Below are positions 18,300 to 28,839 of a DNA stretch of 64,000 nt, piece by piece. This DNA comes from Paludibacterium sp. B53371. GTDB lineage: Bacteria > Pseudomonadota > Gammaproteobacteria > Burkholderiales > Chromobacteriaceae. The notes under the pieces were generated by a model that did not search any database, was not told the DNA's origin, and worked only from the letters and a program-made list of their open reading frames with translations. Location: the NCBI RefSeq assembly GCF_018802765.1, contig NZ_CP069163.1:2614311-2678310 (forward strand), given 5' to 3'. The stretch's first letter is position 1; each line of letters begins with the position of its first letter. The translations under genes and the position numbers were made by a program.

Positions 18300-19248
18300 C
18301 ATAACCGTGCGCAAGCTTTACCAGGAAAACCAGCAAAAGCTTAATCTCAGCTGGGTTGTCGGGACGGCGGGCGCCGACAACATTATCGGCATCGACGAAC
18401 AGCGCCCTACGCTGGCGCTGGTCGGCCACCTGAATTTCATCCACCCCAACCGTGTCCAGGTACTGGGCCTCGCCGAGGTCGATTACCTGAACCGGCTGGA
18501 ACAGTCGGCGGCCAAAACCGCCCTCGACCAACTGTTCCACAAGAGCATGTCAGTGGTCATGGTGGCCAATGGCCAGCCGGTACCGAAACTGCTGCGCGAC
18601 TACTGCCACTCCCACAGCGTGCCGCTGATGTCCACCCCGCTGGAAAGCCCTTACCTGATGGATGTGCTGCGCATCTATCTGGCTCGCGCGCTGGCCGTCT
18701 CCACCGTACTGCATGGCGTCTTCCTCGACGTCCTGGAAATCGGCGTACTGATCATGGGCGACTCGGCCATGGGCAAGAGCGAACTGGCCCTGGACCTGAT
18801 CTCGCGCGGCCACGGCCTGGTGGCCGACGATGCCGTCGAACTCTACCGGATCGGGCCGGAAACCCTGGAAGGACGCTGCCCGCCTCTGCTGCGCGACTTC
18901 CTGGAGGTACGCGGGCTGGGCATTCTGAACATCCGCACCATCTTCGGCGAAACCGCCGTACGACCGAAGAAAGTACTGAAACTGATCATCCACCTGGTCA
19001 AGGCCAACGATCAGGCCATGCAGGCCCTCGACCGGCTGAACATCCAGTCGGAAACACAGGACATTCTCGGCGTCACGGTGCGCAAGGTCGTCCTGCCGGT
19101 GGCGGCCGGCCGCAACCTCGCCGTTCTGGTCGAAGCCGCCGTCCGCAACTACATCCTGCAACTGCGCGGCATCGACAGCACGCGCGAATTCATCGAACGT
19201 CACACCAATTTCCTGAAGGATCAGGAACATGCAACTGATATTGATTAG
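18292..19248 (+). CDS. hprK: HPr kinase/phosphorylase
   Basis: Bifunctional enzyme that phosphorylates and dephosphorylates a serine of HPr. The coding frame can be opened further upstream (18106), but the family start is [13 protein letters not shown] at 18292, giving 318 residues. The P-loop is [15 protein letters not shown]; the capping HxxDD-type and signature region reads [16 protein letters not shown]. Betaproteobacterial HprK usually sits with ptsN and rapZ, as here. The HPr domain of the fused PTS protein (31.4-34.0 kb) keeps the matching serine in NAKSVVALLG. Confidence 0.95.
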   Translation: MPSITVRKLYQENQQKLNLSWVVGTAGADNIIGIDEQRPTLALVGHLNFIHPNRVQVLGLAEVDYLNRLEQSAAKTALDQLFHKSMSVVMVANGQPVPKLLRDYCHSHSVPLMSTPLESPYLMDVLRIYLARALAVSTVLHGVFLDVLEIGVLIMGDSAMGKSELALDLISRGHGLVADDAVELYRIGPETLEGRCPPLLRDFLEVRGLGILNIRTIFGETAVRPKKVLKLIIHLVKANDQAMQALDRLNIQSETQDILGVTVRKVVLPVAAGRNLAVLVEAAVRNYILQLRGIDSTREFIERHTNFLKDQEHATDID

Positions 19249-20074
19249 CGGGCAATCCGGTTCGGGAAAATCCATTGCCCTGCGGGCGCTGGAAGACTCG
19301 GGTTTCTACTGCGTCGACAACCTGCCCGCCACCATGCTGAGCGAGGCCGTGTCGCTGTATCAGGATTACGGCTTCGAGCAGATCGGCATCAGCGTGGATG
19401 TCCGCTCCAGCCCCTCCCTCGGTGCGCTGCCCCATGAAATGCAGAAGCTGCGCGAACAAGGCGTCGATGTGCGCCTGCTGTTCCTTGAAGCGCAGGACGA
19501 CACCCTGGTCAAACGCTTTTCCGAAACCCGCCGCCGCCACCCGCTGGCCGGCAACGGACTCCTGACCATCAACGAATGCATCCTGGCCGAGAAAGACATG
19601 CTGGGCAGCATCCAGGAACTCGGCGCCCGCTTCGACACCACCGACCTCGTTCCCAATGCCCTGCGCAGCTGGGTCAAGGACCTGGTGTCGGCAGACAGCA
19701 GCCGCCTGACCCTGGTACTGCAATCCTTCGGCTTCAAGCACGGCGTCCCGCTCGATCTGGACTTCGCCTTTGACGTGCGCTGCCTGCCCAACCCCTACTA
19801 CAACCCGCAACTGCGGCCGCTGACCGGCAAGGATCAACCCGTCATCGACTTCTTCCTGCAAGAGCCCGCCGTCGCCGAAATGACCGAAGACATCCGCCGC
19901 ATCATTGCCCGCTGGCTGCCCTGCTTCAACCAGGAAAGCCGCAGCTACCTGACCGTGGCCATCGGCTGTACCGGCGGCCAGCACCGCTCGGTCTACATTG
20001 CCGAGCAACTGGCGAAATGCTTCCCTGACCAGCAAATCATGCTTCGCCACCGCCAGTTACAATATGCCGACTAG
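19229..20074 (+). CDS. rapZ: RNase adapter protein RapZ
   Basis: GTP/ATP-binding protein that in enterobacteria guides sRNA decay for glucosamine-6-phosphate synthase control. It starts [33 protein letters not shown] (P-loop in GQSGSGKS). The C-terminal domain carries the conserved [17 protein letters not shown]. The length of 281 residues is standard. It overlaps the 3' end of hprK by 20 bases and is likely co-translated. Whether an RNase E/sRNA partner exists in this species cannot be seen. Confidence 0.95.
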   Translation: MQLILISGQSGSGKSIALRALEDSGFYCVDNLPATMLSEAVSLYQDYGFEQIGISVDVRSSPSLGALPHEMQKLREQGVDVRLLFLEAQDDTLVKRFSETRRRHPLAGNGLLTINECILAEKDMLGSIQELGARFDTTDLVPNALRSWVKDLVSADSSRLTLVLQSFGFKHGVPLDLDFAFDVRCLPNPYYNPQLRPLTGKDQPVIDFFLQEPAVAEMTEDIRRIIARWLPCFNQESRSYLTVAIGCTGGQHRSVYIAEQLAKCFPDQQIMLRHRQLQYAD

Positions 20075-20113
20075 GGCCGCCGCACGCGACCCGTTCACCG
20101 AACGAGCATCACC

Positions 20114-20731
20114 ATGCGCCAGATTCAAACCATCGCCGTTGCCCTGACCGGCGCCTCGGGCCTGCCCTACGGCCTGCGCCTGATCGACTGCCTGATCGCC
20201 GCCGGCGTGCGGGTCTGGGTGCTCTACTCCCAGGCCGCCCAGGTCGTTGCCCAGCAAGAGCTGGGACTCACCCTGCCGGGCCGTCCGGCCGACGCCGAAC
20301 AATGGTTCATCGAACAAAGCGGCGCCGAACCCGGCCAACTGAAAGTCTTCGGCCGCGAAGAATGGTTTGCCCCGGTGGCCTCGGGCACCAACCCGGCCGA
20401 TGCCATGGTGGTCTGCCCGTGCTCGATGGGCACCCTGGCGGCCATCGCCCATGGCCTGTCGGACAACCTGATCGAGCGGGCCGCCGATGTCAGCCTCAAG
20501 GAGGGCCGCAAACTCATCCTGGTCCCGCGCGAGACCCCCTTCTCGGCCCTGCACCTGGAGAACATGCTCAAGCTGGCCCGCCTCGGCGCGGTCATCCTGC
20601 CCCCCAGCCCCGGCTTCTACACCCACCCGAAATCCGTCGACGACATGGTGGACTTCATCGTGGCACGCATCATGGACCAGCTCGGGGTACCGCATAACCT
20701 GATCCAGCGCTGGGGTGAAACCCGGCCATGA
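20114..20731 (+). CDS. ubiX: Flavin prenyltransferase UbiX
   Basis: Makes prenylated FMN, the cofactor for UbiD-type decarboxylases in ubiquinone synthesis. The 205 residues start with ALTGASGLPYGLRLIDCLI, contain VVCPCSMGTLAAIAHGLSDNLIERAADVSLKE and REtPFSALHLENMLKL, all family hallmarks. It lies 39 bases after rapZ and overlaps the next gene by four bases (ATGA). Confidence 0.96.
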   Translation: MRQIQTIAVALTGASGLPYGLRLIDCLIAAGVRVWVLYSQAAQVVAQQELGLTLPGRPADAEQWFIEQSGAEPGQLKVFGREEWFAPVASGTNPADAMVVCPCSMGTLAAIAHGLSDNLIERAADVSLKEGRKLILVPRETPFSALHLENMLKLARLGAVILPPSPGFYTHPKSVDDMVDFIVARIMDQLGVPHNLIQRWGETRP

Positions 20732-22215
20732 GCAGCGCCATCTACAGCGGTGCCGCCCTGCGCGCACTGGAACAGCGCGCCGAGACACTGGGCATCGACC
20801 TGATGGCCCGCGCCGGCCAGTCTGCCGCCCGGTGGATAGCGGCTCGCTGGCCGACAGGCGCCCACATCCTGCTGGCCGCCGGCCCCGGCAACAATGGCGG
20901 CGATGCCCTGGTCTGCGCGACCGCCCTGCTGCACGCCGGATTCCGGGCCGAAGTGCTGCTGCCGGCGGCCCCCAGAACGGCGGCGGCACGCCAGGCACTG
21001 GCCGCCTGGCAAGCCGTACAAGGCACGACCCTGGCAGAGCTGCCGACCGATGCCACCCGCCCCGACCTGCTGGTGGACGGTCTGTTCGGCATCGGCGCAG
21101 ATCGACCATTCGATCCCTTCTGGTGTGCGCTACTCGATCGACTGCAGGCTCTGCATGTACCGACCCTGGCACTCGACGTACCGACCGGACTCGATGCCTG
21201 GCAGGGCACCGCCCGCAACCGGGTGCTGCGCGCCGATGCCACCCTGACCTTCCTCAGTCACAAACCGGGTCTGCTGACCGGTGACGGACCGGACCTGGCC
21301 GGCGAAATCTACCTCGACACCCTGCAGCACCCGGGCTGGGCCGGCGAAGCCCCCGAAGGGGCGGTCTATCATCCGGTCGACCTGAGCGCCCTGCTGCGCC
21401 CCCTCAACAGCCACAAAGGCCGCTTCGGTACCCTCGCCATCGCCGGGGGCGCCGAAGGCATGCTGGGCGCCGCCCTGCTGGCCGGCCGCGCCGCCCTGGC
21501 GGCAGGCGCCGGCAAAGTCCTGCTGGCCACCCTGGACGACCGGCTTGCCGTCGACCCGACCGCGCCCGAACTGATGATCCGGCCCGCCGATCCCCTGCCC
21601 GACTGTGACGTACTGGTCATCGGTCCCGGACTGGGACAGGATCTGCGCGCGCGGCAACTGCTGCAACAGGCACTCGCCCACCCCGGCCCCCTGCTGCTGG
21701 ACGCCGATGCCCTCAACCTGCTCGCCGGCGCCAGCGAGCTGCAGAACCAGCTGGCCGAACGACGCTGGCCCAGCCTGATCACCCCGCACCCGGCCGAAGC
21801 CGCCCGATTGCTCGAGACCGACACCGCCGCCGTGCAGGCAAACCGCCTGCACACCGTCAGGACGCTGGCCGCCCGACTGAATGCCGTCACCCTGCTCAAG
21901 GGAAGCGGCACACTGATCGCCGGCCCCGATGGCTACTACCATGTCAACACCAGCGGCGGGCCGGCCCTGGCCGCAGCCGGTCAGGGTGATGTCCTGAGCG
22001 GCCTGATCGGCGCCCTGCTGGCCCAGAAACTCGACCCGTTTGCCGCCGCCTCGCTCGGCGCCTACGTCCACGGCTGCGTGGCAAACCACTACACCCGGCA
22101 GCAGGGCGGTCCCATCGGCCTGAGCGCATCGGCCACCGCCACCGCCCTGTCCGCCGAACTCAACCGCCTGCTGCCCCGTCAGCGCACTCTCCCGGGGACC
22201 CATGCACAGCCCTGA
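20728..22215 (+). CDS. nnr: Bifunctional NAD(P)H-hydrate epimerase / ADP-dependent NAD(P)H-hydrate dehydratase
   Basis: Repairs damaged NAD(P)H hydrates. The N-terminal YjeF-N epimerase domain (about 1-215) contains AAGPGNNGGDALVCAT and LDVPTGLDAW. The C-terminal ribokinase-like dehydratase domain (about 225-490) has NSHKGRFGTLAIAGG, VIGPGLGQD, TPHPAEAARLL and AAAGQGDVLSGLIGAL. The last motif usually reads G-T/S-GD; here the residue is Gln, a small variation. The length (495) matches the fused enzyme. It overlaps both neighbours. Confidence 0.94.
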   Translation: MSSAIYSGAALRALEQRAETLGIDLMARAGQSAARWIAARWPTGAHILLAAGPGNNGGDALVCATALLHAGFRAEVLLPAAPRTAAARQALAAWQAVQGTTLAELPTDATRPDLLVDGLFGIGADRPFDPFWCALLDRLQALHVPTLALDVPTGLDAWQGTARNRVLRADATLTFLSHKPGLLTGDGPDLAGEIYLDTLQHPGWAGEAPEGAVYHPVDLSALLRPLNSHKGRFGTLAIAGGAEGMLGAALLAGRAALAAGAGKVLLATLDDRLAVDPTAPELMIRPADPLPDCDVLVIGPGLGQDLRARQLLQQALAHPGPLLLDADALNLLAGASELQNQLAERRWPSLITPHPAEAARLLETDTAAVQANRLHTVRTLAARLNAVTLLKGSGTLIAGPDGYYHVNTSGGPALAAAGQGDVLSGLIGALLAQKLDPFAAASLGAYVHGCVANHYTRQQGGPIGLSASATATALSAELNRLLPRQRTLPGTHAQP

Positions 22216-23101
22216 CCAACGCCGCGCCACCCTCGCCGGACTCGGCGCCGTCCTGGCCTGGTCAACCGTCGCCAGCGCCTTCAAGCTGAGCCTGCAGCAC
22301 CTGACCCCGTCCCAACTGCTGCTGTGGGCCAATCTCGCCTCCCTGCTCTGCCTGCTGGCCATCCTCAGCGTTCAGGGCAGGCTGGGTGAACTGCGCACCA
22401 GCTGGCGCGCCCACTGGCAGCGCTCGCTGCTGCTCGGCGCCATCAACCCCTTTGCCTACTATCTGGTGCTGTTCCAGGCCTACGCCCTGCTGCCGGCACA
22501 GGAAGCACAGGCCATCAATTACACCTGGGCCCTGACGCTGTCGCTTCTCTCCGTCCCCGTCCTCAAACAACGCCTGCGCAGCCAGGACATGCTGGCGGCC
22601 CTGGTCTGCTACCTCGGCGTCCTCGCCATCGCCACCCATGGCGACCTACTGTCACTGCACTTCGGCAACCCGCAGGGCGTCATCCTGGCACTGGGATCGA
22701 CCCTGCTGTGGGCCGGCTACTGGCTGGCCAACACGCGCGACCGCCGTGAGCCGGTGATCGGCCTGACACTCAACTTTGCCTGTGCCCTGCCGCTGATCCT
22801 GCTGTGGTGCGCCTGGCGCGGCCAGCTGCAGTGGCCCTCCTGGCAAGGCCTGCTCGGCGGCAGCTATGTCGGTGCCTTCGAAATGGGCTTTACCTTCGTA
22901 CTATGGCTCTCGGCCCTCAAACGCGCCGTCAATACCGCACGCATCGCCAATCTCATCTTCCTGTCCCCCCTGCTCTCGCTGCTGCTCATCCACCTGCTGG
23001 CCGGCGAAGCCATCCTGCCCTCCACCCTGTACGGACTGGCACTGATCCTGTTCGGACTGCTGCTGCAGAAATGGCCTGCGCCCCGTCCGGCCACCGCCTG
23101 A
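22202..23101 (+). CDS. DMT-superfamily (EamA) transporter
   Basis: A 299-residue inner-membrane protein with ten predicted helices arranged as two EamA repeats; the first starts LAGLGAVLAWSTVASAFKLSL. This superfamily exports metabolites or amino acids. The substrate is unknown. The start overlaps the end of nnr by 14 bases, so it is probably the last gene of the ubiX-nnr transcript. It resembles the RhaT/YdcZ-like carboxylate exporters no more than other EamA proteins. Confidence 0.86.
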   Translation: MHSPDQRRATLAGLGAVLAWSTVASAFKLSLQHLTPSQLLLWANLASLLCLLAILSVQGRLGELRTSWRAHWQRSLLLGAINPFAYYLVLFQAYALLPAQEAQAINYTWALTLSLLSVPVLKQRLRSQDMLAALVCYLGVLAIATHGDLLSLHFGNPQGVILALGSTLLWAGYWLANTRDRREPVIGLTLNFACALPLILLWCAWRGQLQWPSWQGLLGGSYVGAFEMGFTFVLWLSALKRAVNTARIANLIFLSPLLSLLLIHLLAGEAILPSTLYGLALILFGLLLQKWPAPRPATA

Positions 23102-23207
23102 CCCACCGATCTGCATCGACAATGGCATTAATCAACTATTCATGATTGTGTTTTGCATTTTGCATCCGGCTTATTTACGATGAGAAGGAGTGAGGAAGCC
23201 GCCCATC

Positions 23208-24749
23208 ATGATGAAAAGCATCAAGGCTCAACTGACTGTCTGGCTGATCGTCGGCATTACCGTGATCCTATCGGTCATGGGCTACGTCTCTTTCAGCAAC
23301 AGCAAAGCCCAAGGCGAAGCCGACTATCAGGCTTTGCGCACCGCATTGAAAGAGCGTCTCGCGCTGTCGCTTCCGCACGGCGTCTGGCAGCTGGATGACC
23401 AATACATCCAGCTGACACTGGATGCCGAACTGGGCTGGCAATCGCTGATTGCCATCCGTATCAAGGGCGATGCCGGCCTCAACATCGGCCGCATCCGCGA
23501 CAGCCGCGGCCTGCGCGACATGACCCCCAGCGAAGAACCCGTGGCCGACGATGTCCTGACCATCCCCATCGTCTATCAGGGCAAAGAAAAACTCGGCATT
23601 GCCCAGGTCTACCTGTCACGGCGCGACCTGAATGCCCAGCTGCGCAGCCGCCTGACCGAAAGCGTGGTGCAGATCGTCCTGCTCGACTTCCTCATCCTGA
23701 TCATGATGAGCTACGCCCTGCGCCATTTCGTCTTCCACCCGCTGAAAGACCTGCAAGACGCCCTGGACCTGGCCGCCAGCAGCTCCGACCTCGAATCCGC
23801 CACCATCACAGTCAACCAGAAAAACGAATTCGGCGATGTCATGCACAGCTTCAACCGCATCGTCGAACGGATCATGGATGATCTGAAAATGCGGACACAG
23901 GCCGAAGCCATTGCCCGCGAAGAAAAAGAAAAAGCCCAGGATGCCTATCGCCGCCTGGTGCAGACCCAGCAAACCCTGGTCGAATCGGAAAAACTCGCCT
24001 CCCTCGGCGGCCTGGTCGCCGGTGTCGCCCACGAAATCAACACCCCGGTCGGCATCTCGCTCACCGCCGCCTCACACCTGGCCGCCATCACTCAGCAACT
24101 CAACAGCGAACTGGAAGCTGGCGCCATCAAGAAGAGCGACTTCCAGAACTACCTGTCGACCGCCAAGGAAAGCTGTGACCTGATCCTGTCCAACGCCGAA
24201 CGCGCGGCCAACCTGATCCACAGCTTCAAGCAGGTGGCCGTCGACCAGACCAGCGAGGCACGGCGCGACTTCCAGCTGGAAGACTATCTGCACGAAATCA
24301 TCACCAGCCTGCGCCCCAAGTTCAAGCGCACCCAGATCGACATCCAGGTCGACTGCGAAGCGGATCTGCTGATGGACAGCTATCCCGGCGCCCTGTCGCA
24401 AGTCATGACCAACTTACTGGTCAATGCCGCCACCCATGCCTTTGAAGAAGGCCAGGAAGGACGCATCGACATTCACGCCCACCGCCTGGAAAACGGCTAT
24501 CTGGCCCTGTCCGTGCGGGACAACGGCAAAGGCATTGCACCGGAAAACATGGGCAAGATCTTCCAGCCCTTCTTCACCACCCGCCGCGGCAGCGGGGGCA
24601 GCGGGCTGGGTCTGCATATCGTCTACAACATTGTGCGGCAGCGCCTGGGCGGGAGCATCGACGTCTCCAGCGTGCTCGGCGAAGGGACCACCTTCTCGAT
24701 CACCCTGCCGTGCATTGCGCCTGAAATTGCGCCCAAGGAGGGCAGCTGA
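23208..24749 (+). CDS. Membrane sensor histidine kinase
   Basis: Two-component sensor. One N-terminal membrane helix (MKSIKAQLTVWLIVGITVILSVMG), a periplasmic domain of about 130 residues, a second helix (VQIVLLDFLILIMMSYAL), a HAMP-like linker, a coiled coil, then the kinase core: H-box LVAGVAHEINTPVGISL, N-box NLLVNAATHAFEE, G1 DNGKGIAPE, G2 GSGLGLHIV. It is of the short-HATPase class often paired with DUF3369/HD-GYP regulators. The start is uncertain: 23190 (GTG), 23208 or 23211. The stop overlaps the regulator start by one base, so the pair is coupled. Confidence 0.92.
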   Translation: MMKSIKAQLTVWLIVGITVILSVMGYVSFSNSKAQGEADYQALRTALKERLALSLPHGVWQLDDQYIQLTLDAELGWQSLIAIRIKGDAGLNIGRIRDSRGLRDMTPSEEPVADDVLTIPIVYQGKEKLGIAQVYLSRRDLNAQLRSRLTESVVQIVLLDFLILIMMSYALRHFVFHPLKDLQDALDLAASSSDLESATITVNQKNEFGDVMHSFNRIVERIMDDLKMRTQAEAIAREEKEKAQDAYRRLVQTQQTLVESEKLASLGGLVAGVAHEINTPVGISLTAASHLAAITQQLNSELEAGAIKKSDFQNYLSTAKESCDLILSNAERAANLIHSFKQVAVDQTSEARRDFQLEDYLHEIITSLRPKFKRTQIDIQVDCEADLLMDSYPGALSQVMTNLLVNAATHAFEEGQEGRIDIHAHRLENGYLALSVRDNGKGIAPENMGKIFQPFFTTRRGSGGSGLGLHIVYNIVRQRLGGSIDVSSVLGEGTTFSITLPCIAPEIAPKEGS

Positions 24750-26353
24750 TGGTCGACAAGAACAAACATCAAGACGAAGAAAACTGGCTACTGGACGATG
24801 ATCACGTCGAGGTCAGCGAAGACCCCTTGTCGCCGCCGAAACGGCCGTGGAAGGTCCTGATCGTCGATGATGAAAAAGACGTGCATACCGCCACCCGCCT
24901 GGCCATCCAGGACATCCGCTTCAAAGACAAGGGGCTGATGCTGCTATACGCCTCCTCCGCCGACGAAGGCTTCCGGGTCATCGCCGAACATCCGGATACC
25001 GCGCTGATCCTGCTCGACGTCGTCATGGAGACCGACGATGCCGGCCTGAAGCTGGTGCACCGCATCCGCAGCGAACTGAACAACCAGACCGTGCGCATCG
25101 TGCTGCGTACCGGCCAGCCCGGCCAGGCCCCCGAACAGGAAGTCATCCTCGATTACGACATCAACGACTACAAGACCAAGACCGAGCTGACGGTACAGAA
25201 ACTGTTCACCACCGTCATTGCCTCCCTGCGCGCGCACGAAAACCTGCTGACCATAGAGAAAAACCGCCAGGGACTGGCCAAGATCCTCGAAGGCGCCGGC
25301 GATCTCTACCAGCTGCATTCACTGAAAGAATTTGCCTCCGGCGTGCTCAAGCAAGTCAGCACCCTGCTTGATGTCGGCATGGATGGCATCCTGTGCGTGG
25401 AAAATGGCAGCCAGACCAACGGCCGGCTGGCCGTCGAAGTCATCGCCGCCACCGGCTCCTACGAGCACCTGACCCACACCAGCGATTTCAGCGCCCTGCC
25501 AGAACTGGCCGCCGCCATCCACGAGGCACTGAAACAGAAAAAGAGCATGTACCACCACCCGTATGACGTGCTCTACATCACCTCGCAGAACAACCGCGAG
25601 TTCGTGGTCCATTTCAGCCCGCCCTGGCCACTGGAAGACGTCGAGCGCAACCTGCTGGAAGTCTTCTGCCAGCGCATCTCGGCGGCCTACGACAACCTCT
25701 ACCTCTACAACCAGCTGCGCAAATCCCAGGAAGCCACCGTCGTGGCCCTGGCTGACCTGGCCGAATACCGCGACTCCGACACCGGCCAGCACGTGCTGCG
25801 CGTGCAGCGCCTGACCGACGCCCTGGCGCAGGAACTCAAGCGCATGCAAGTCTATGCCACCGACCTGAGTGGCGAGTTCATGGAAATGATCGGCATGGCC
25901 AGCATCCTGCACGATGTCGGCAAAGTCGGCACACCCGATCACATCCTGTTCAAGCCAGGCAAACTGGACCCGGACGAACGCACCATCATGGAACAGCACG
26001 CCACCATCGGCGCGCAGATCCTGCACAAATCCAGCCTGATGGTCGAAGGCAAAAGCTATCTGTCCTTCGGCAGCGAGATTGCCGGCGGCCACCACGAACA
26101 CTACGACGGTCGAGGCTACCCGCAGCGCAAGCAGGGCGAGGAAATCCCGCTGTCAGCGCGCATCGTGGCCGTGGTCGATGTCTTTGATGCCTTGCTGCAC
26201 AAACGGCCGTACAAAGAACCCTGGACCCTGAGCGAGACCATGGACTACATCCGCCAGCGCGCCGGCAGCCAGTTCGACCCCCATGTCGTCACCGCCCTGT
26301 CGACCCTGGTCGCCGAACAGCGCGTGCCATTCGAAGTACCGCGCCCCGAGTAA
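24749..26353 (+). CDS. Response regulator with DUF3369 and HD-GYP phosphodiesterase domains
   Basis: Output partner of the preceding kinase. Order: receiver domain (VLIVDDEKDVHTATRLAI, phospho-Asp in ILLDVVMET), a DUF3369 sensory region (about 175-330), and an HD-GYP domain. Catalytic signatures are intact: SILHDVGKVGTPD for HD and GGHHEHYDGRGYP for GYP, so it should hydrolyse c-di-GMP. It is 534 residues long. It starts with TGATG overlap after an AAGGAGGG ribosome site. Phosphorylation probably controls c-di-GMP breakdown, opposite to the two cyclases in the window. Confidence 0.95.
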   Translation: MVDKNKHQDEENWLLDDDHVEVSEDPLSPPKRPWKVLIVDDEKDVHTATRLAIQDIRFKDKGLMLLYASSADEGFRVIAEHPDTALILLDVVMETDDAGLKLVHRIRSELNNQTVRIVLRTGQPGQAPEQEVILDYDINDYKTKTELTVQKLFTTVIASLRAHENLLTIEKNRQGLAKILEGAGDLYQLHSLKEFASGVLKQVSTLLDVGMDGILCVENGSQTNGRLAVEVIAATGSYEHLTHTSDFSALPELAAAIHEALKQKKSMYHHPYDVLYITSQNNREFVVHFSPPWPLEDVERNLLEVFCQRISAAYDNLYLYNQLRKSQEATVVALADLAEYRDSDTGQHVLRVQRLTDALAQELKRMQVYATDLSGEFMEMIGMASILHDVGKVGTPDHILFKPGKLDPDERTIMEQHATIGAQILHKSSLMVEGKSYLSFGSEIAGGHHEHYDGRGYPQRKQGEEIPLSARIVAVVDVFDALLHKRPYKEPWTLSETMDYIRQRAGSQFDPHVVTALSTLVAEQRVPFEVPRPE

Positions 26354-26372
26354 GCCCCCCGGCCGGCCGGAC

Positions 26373-26410
26373 AAAAAAAATGCATCGCCGTGGCGATGCA
26401 TTTTTCTTTG
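26373..26410 (+). terminator. Bidirectional Rho-independent terminator
   Basis: Stem TGCATCGC/GCGATGCA (26381-26388 / 26393-26400) flanked by an A-run on the left and T-run on the right. It can stop both the HD-GYP gene and the convergent TrhA gene. Confidence 0.8.
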
Positions 26411-26425
26411 CGACAGTGACAGGCT

Positions 26426-27040
26426 TCAGACGTACCACATGACGCAGACAAACTGGCAGACACTGCCGGCCAGCACAAACAGATGCCAGATCCCGTGCCC
26501 GTGGCGGATCTTCTCATCATTCAGAAACCAATAAATCCCCACGCTGTAGAACAGGCCGCCCAGCGCCAGCCAGATCAGACCCGGCAGGGCCAGCGTCGTC
26601 ACCAGCGGCTTGATGGCAATCAGCACCATCCAGCCCATCAGCACATACAAAATCATCGACAACAGCCGGGTACGACGACCAATGGTCAACTCCTGCACAA
26701 TGCCGAACAGCGCCAGCCCCCAGCTCAGACCAAACAGCGTCCAGCCCCATGCCCCACGCAGTGTGACCAGGGCAAACGGGGTGTAACTGCCGGCAATCAG
26801 CAGATAAATCGCCGAGTGATCGCACTTCTGCAAAATCGCCTTGGCCCGGCCCCGAACGCTGTGATACAGCGTCGACACCAGATACAAAATCACCAGCGTG
26901 GCGCCATACAGGCTGAAACTGACCACCTTCCAGGGGTCGCCCTCGATCCCCGCGCGCGTGACCAGCACGGCCAGACCGGTGATCGCCAGCAGCGTACCGA
27001 TCAAATGGGAGATGCCGTTAAAGCGTTCTCCTTGATACAT
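26426..27040 (-). CDS. Hemolysin III / TrhA family membrane protein
   Basis: A seven-helix membrane protein of the PAQR superfamily (204 residues). Conserved features include GERFNGISHLIG at the start, STLYHS, KCDHSAIYLLIAGSYTPFAL and the C-terminal HGHGIWHLFVLAGS, with the histidines thought to bind zinc. In E. coli the relative YqfA/TrhA affects membrane energetics and fatty-acid balance; a haemolysin role is not established. It is transcribed alone and convergent with the regulator. Confidence 0.9.
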   Translation of the reverse strand: MYQGERFNGISHLIGTLLAITGLAVLVTRAGIEGDPWKVVSFSLYGATLVILYLVSTLYHSVRGRAKAILQKCDHSAIYLLIAGSYTPFALVTLRGAWGWTLFGLSWGLALFGIVQELTIGRRTRLLSMILYVLMGWMVLIAIKPLVTTLALPGLIWLALGGLFYSVGIYWFLNDEKIRHGHGIWHLFVLAGSVCQFVCVMWYV

Positions 27041-27136
27041 GCCATTCTCCAGAACCGACGTTCAAATTACCTTGCGGCAAGTGTACAGATTAACGCAGGC
27101 CCTGTGCGAAATCTCTGAGAATTATCAGGAGGTGAT

Positions 27137-27154
27137 TGATTTCTAATGAAATCA
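27137..27154. promoter_or_regulatory. Inverted repeat between trhA and adk
   Basis: Perfect arms TGATTTC and GAAATCA separated by TAAT. It lies behind the divergent trhA start and could be an operator; no regulator is assigned. Confidence 0.3.
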
Positions 27155-27183
27155 CACCACGCCGGCCGGCACGGCAGGCCCAA

Positions 27184-27210
27184 AAAAAACCGCCTTGCGG
27201 CGGTTTTCTT
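27184..27210 (-). terminator. Rho-independent terminator of adk
   Basis: Stem AACCGCC/GGCGGTT with loop TTGC; on the minus strand it is followed by a run of T (A-run on the plus strand at 27182-27189). Confidence 0.85.
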
Positions 27211-27212
27211 CA

Positions 27213-27893
<681 letters not shown>

Positions 27894-27904
27894 TTATTGT
27901 CGGT

Positions 27905-28660
27905 TCAGATGAATAGTTGGCGGACACGCGCCAGATCTTCCGGCGTGTCGACCCCCGGCGCAGGCGCGGCGTCCACCGTCGCCACGGCAATCGGATAGCC
28001 ATACCACAGCGCACGCAGCTGCTCGAGCGCCTCGAAGGTTTCCAGCGGTGCCGGCGCCAGCCGCGCATAAGTCCGCAAAAAACCGGCACGATAGGCATAC
28101 ATGCCGATATGACGCAAAACCGGCAAACCGTCCGGCAGGCTGTCACGCCCGGCCGCAAAAGCATCGCGCGCAAACGGAATCGGCGCCCGGCTGAAATACA
28201 GCGCCCGGCCGTGACTGTCCACCACGGCCTTGACCACATTCGGATTAAACATCTCGGCCGCATCGGCAATCGGATGCGCCAGCGTCGCCATCGGCAGTGC
28301 CGCATCATCCAGCAGACCCGCCAGCCGGTTGATCAGCGCCGGATCAATCAGCGGCTCATCACCCTGAACATTCACCAGCACTGCGTCATCCGCCAGCGCC
28401 AGCTGTTCCGCCACCTCGGCCAGCCGATCCGTCCCGGAGGCATGATCCGCGCGCGTCATCACCACCTCAATGCCGTGCGCCCGGCAAGCCGCCTGCACAT
28501 CCGCATGATCCGTCGCCACCAGCACGCGCGTGGCCTCACTCTGCAGCGCCTGACGCGCCACACGCACCACCATCGGCACACCCGCAATATCGGCCAGCGG
28601 CTTACCCGGCAGACGGCTGGAAGCCATGCGCGCCGGAATCACCACGACAAAGCCGGTCAT
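27905..28660 (-). CDS. kdsB: 3-deoxy-manno-octulosonate cytidylyltransferase
   Basis: Activates Kdo as CMP-Kdo for LPS core synthesis. The 251-residue protein starts [24 protein letters not shown] and contains [12 protein letters not shown] and [12 protein letters not shown], all hallmark motifs. Its start overlaps the trm112 stop by four bases. Together with lpxK upstream and kdsD/kdsC at 12.5-14 kb, the window covers much of the Kdo/lipid A path. Confidence 0.97.
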   Translation of the reverse strand: MTGFVVVIPARMASSRLPGKPLADIAGVPMVVRVARQALQSEATRVLVATDHADVQAACRAHGIEVVMTRADHASGTDRLAEVAEQLALADDAVLVNVQGDEPLIDPALINRLAGLLDDAALPMATLAHPIADAAEMFNPNVVKAVVDSHGRALYFSRAPIPFARDAFAAGRDSLPDGLPVLRHIGMYAYRAGFLRTYARLAPAPLETFEALEQLRALWYGYPIAVATVDAAPAPGVDTPEDLARVRQLFI

Positions 28661-28839
28661 TCGACCTCTTCCTCCGGCGCCAGCTCACGCGCCTCTTCCT
28701 CCAGCATCAGCGGAATACCGTCACGGATAGGGAAAGCCAGGCGATCGCCCTTGCAGACCAGCTCCTGCTGCGATTTGACCAGCACCAGCGGCCCCTTGCA
28801 CACCGGGCACACCAGGATATCGAGAAATTTAGCGTCCAT
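28657..28839 (-). CDS. Trm112 family protein
   Basis: A 60-residue zinc-ribbon-type protein ([27 protein letters not shown]) with one CxxC. Trm112 proteins in eukaryotes and archaea activate methyltransferases; the bacterial YcaR-type role is less clear. The second metal site is not a cysteine pair, as in many proteobacterial members. It overlaps lpxK upstream by 11 bases and kdsB downstream by four, the usual lpxK-ycaR-kdsB order. Confidence 0.93.
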   Translation of the reverse strand: MDAKFLDILVCPVCKGPLVLVKSQQELVCKGDRLAFPIRDGIPLMLEEEARELAPEEEVE

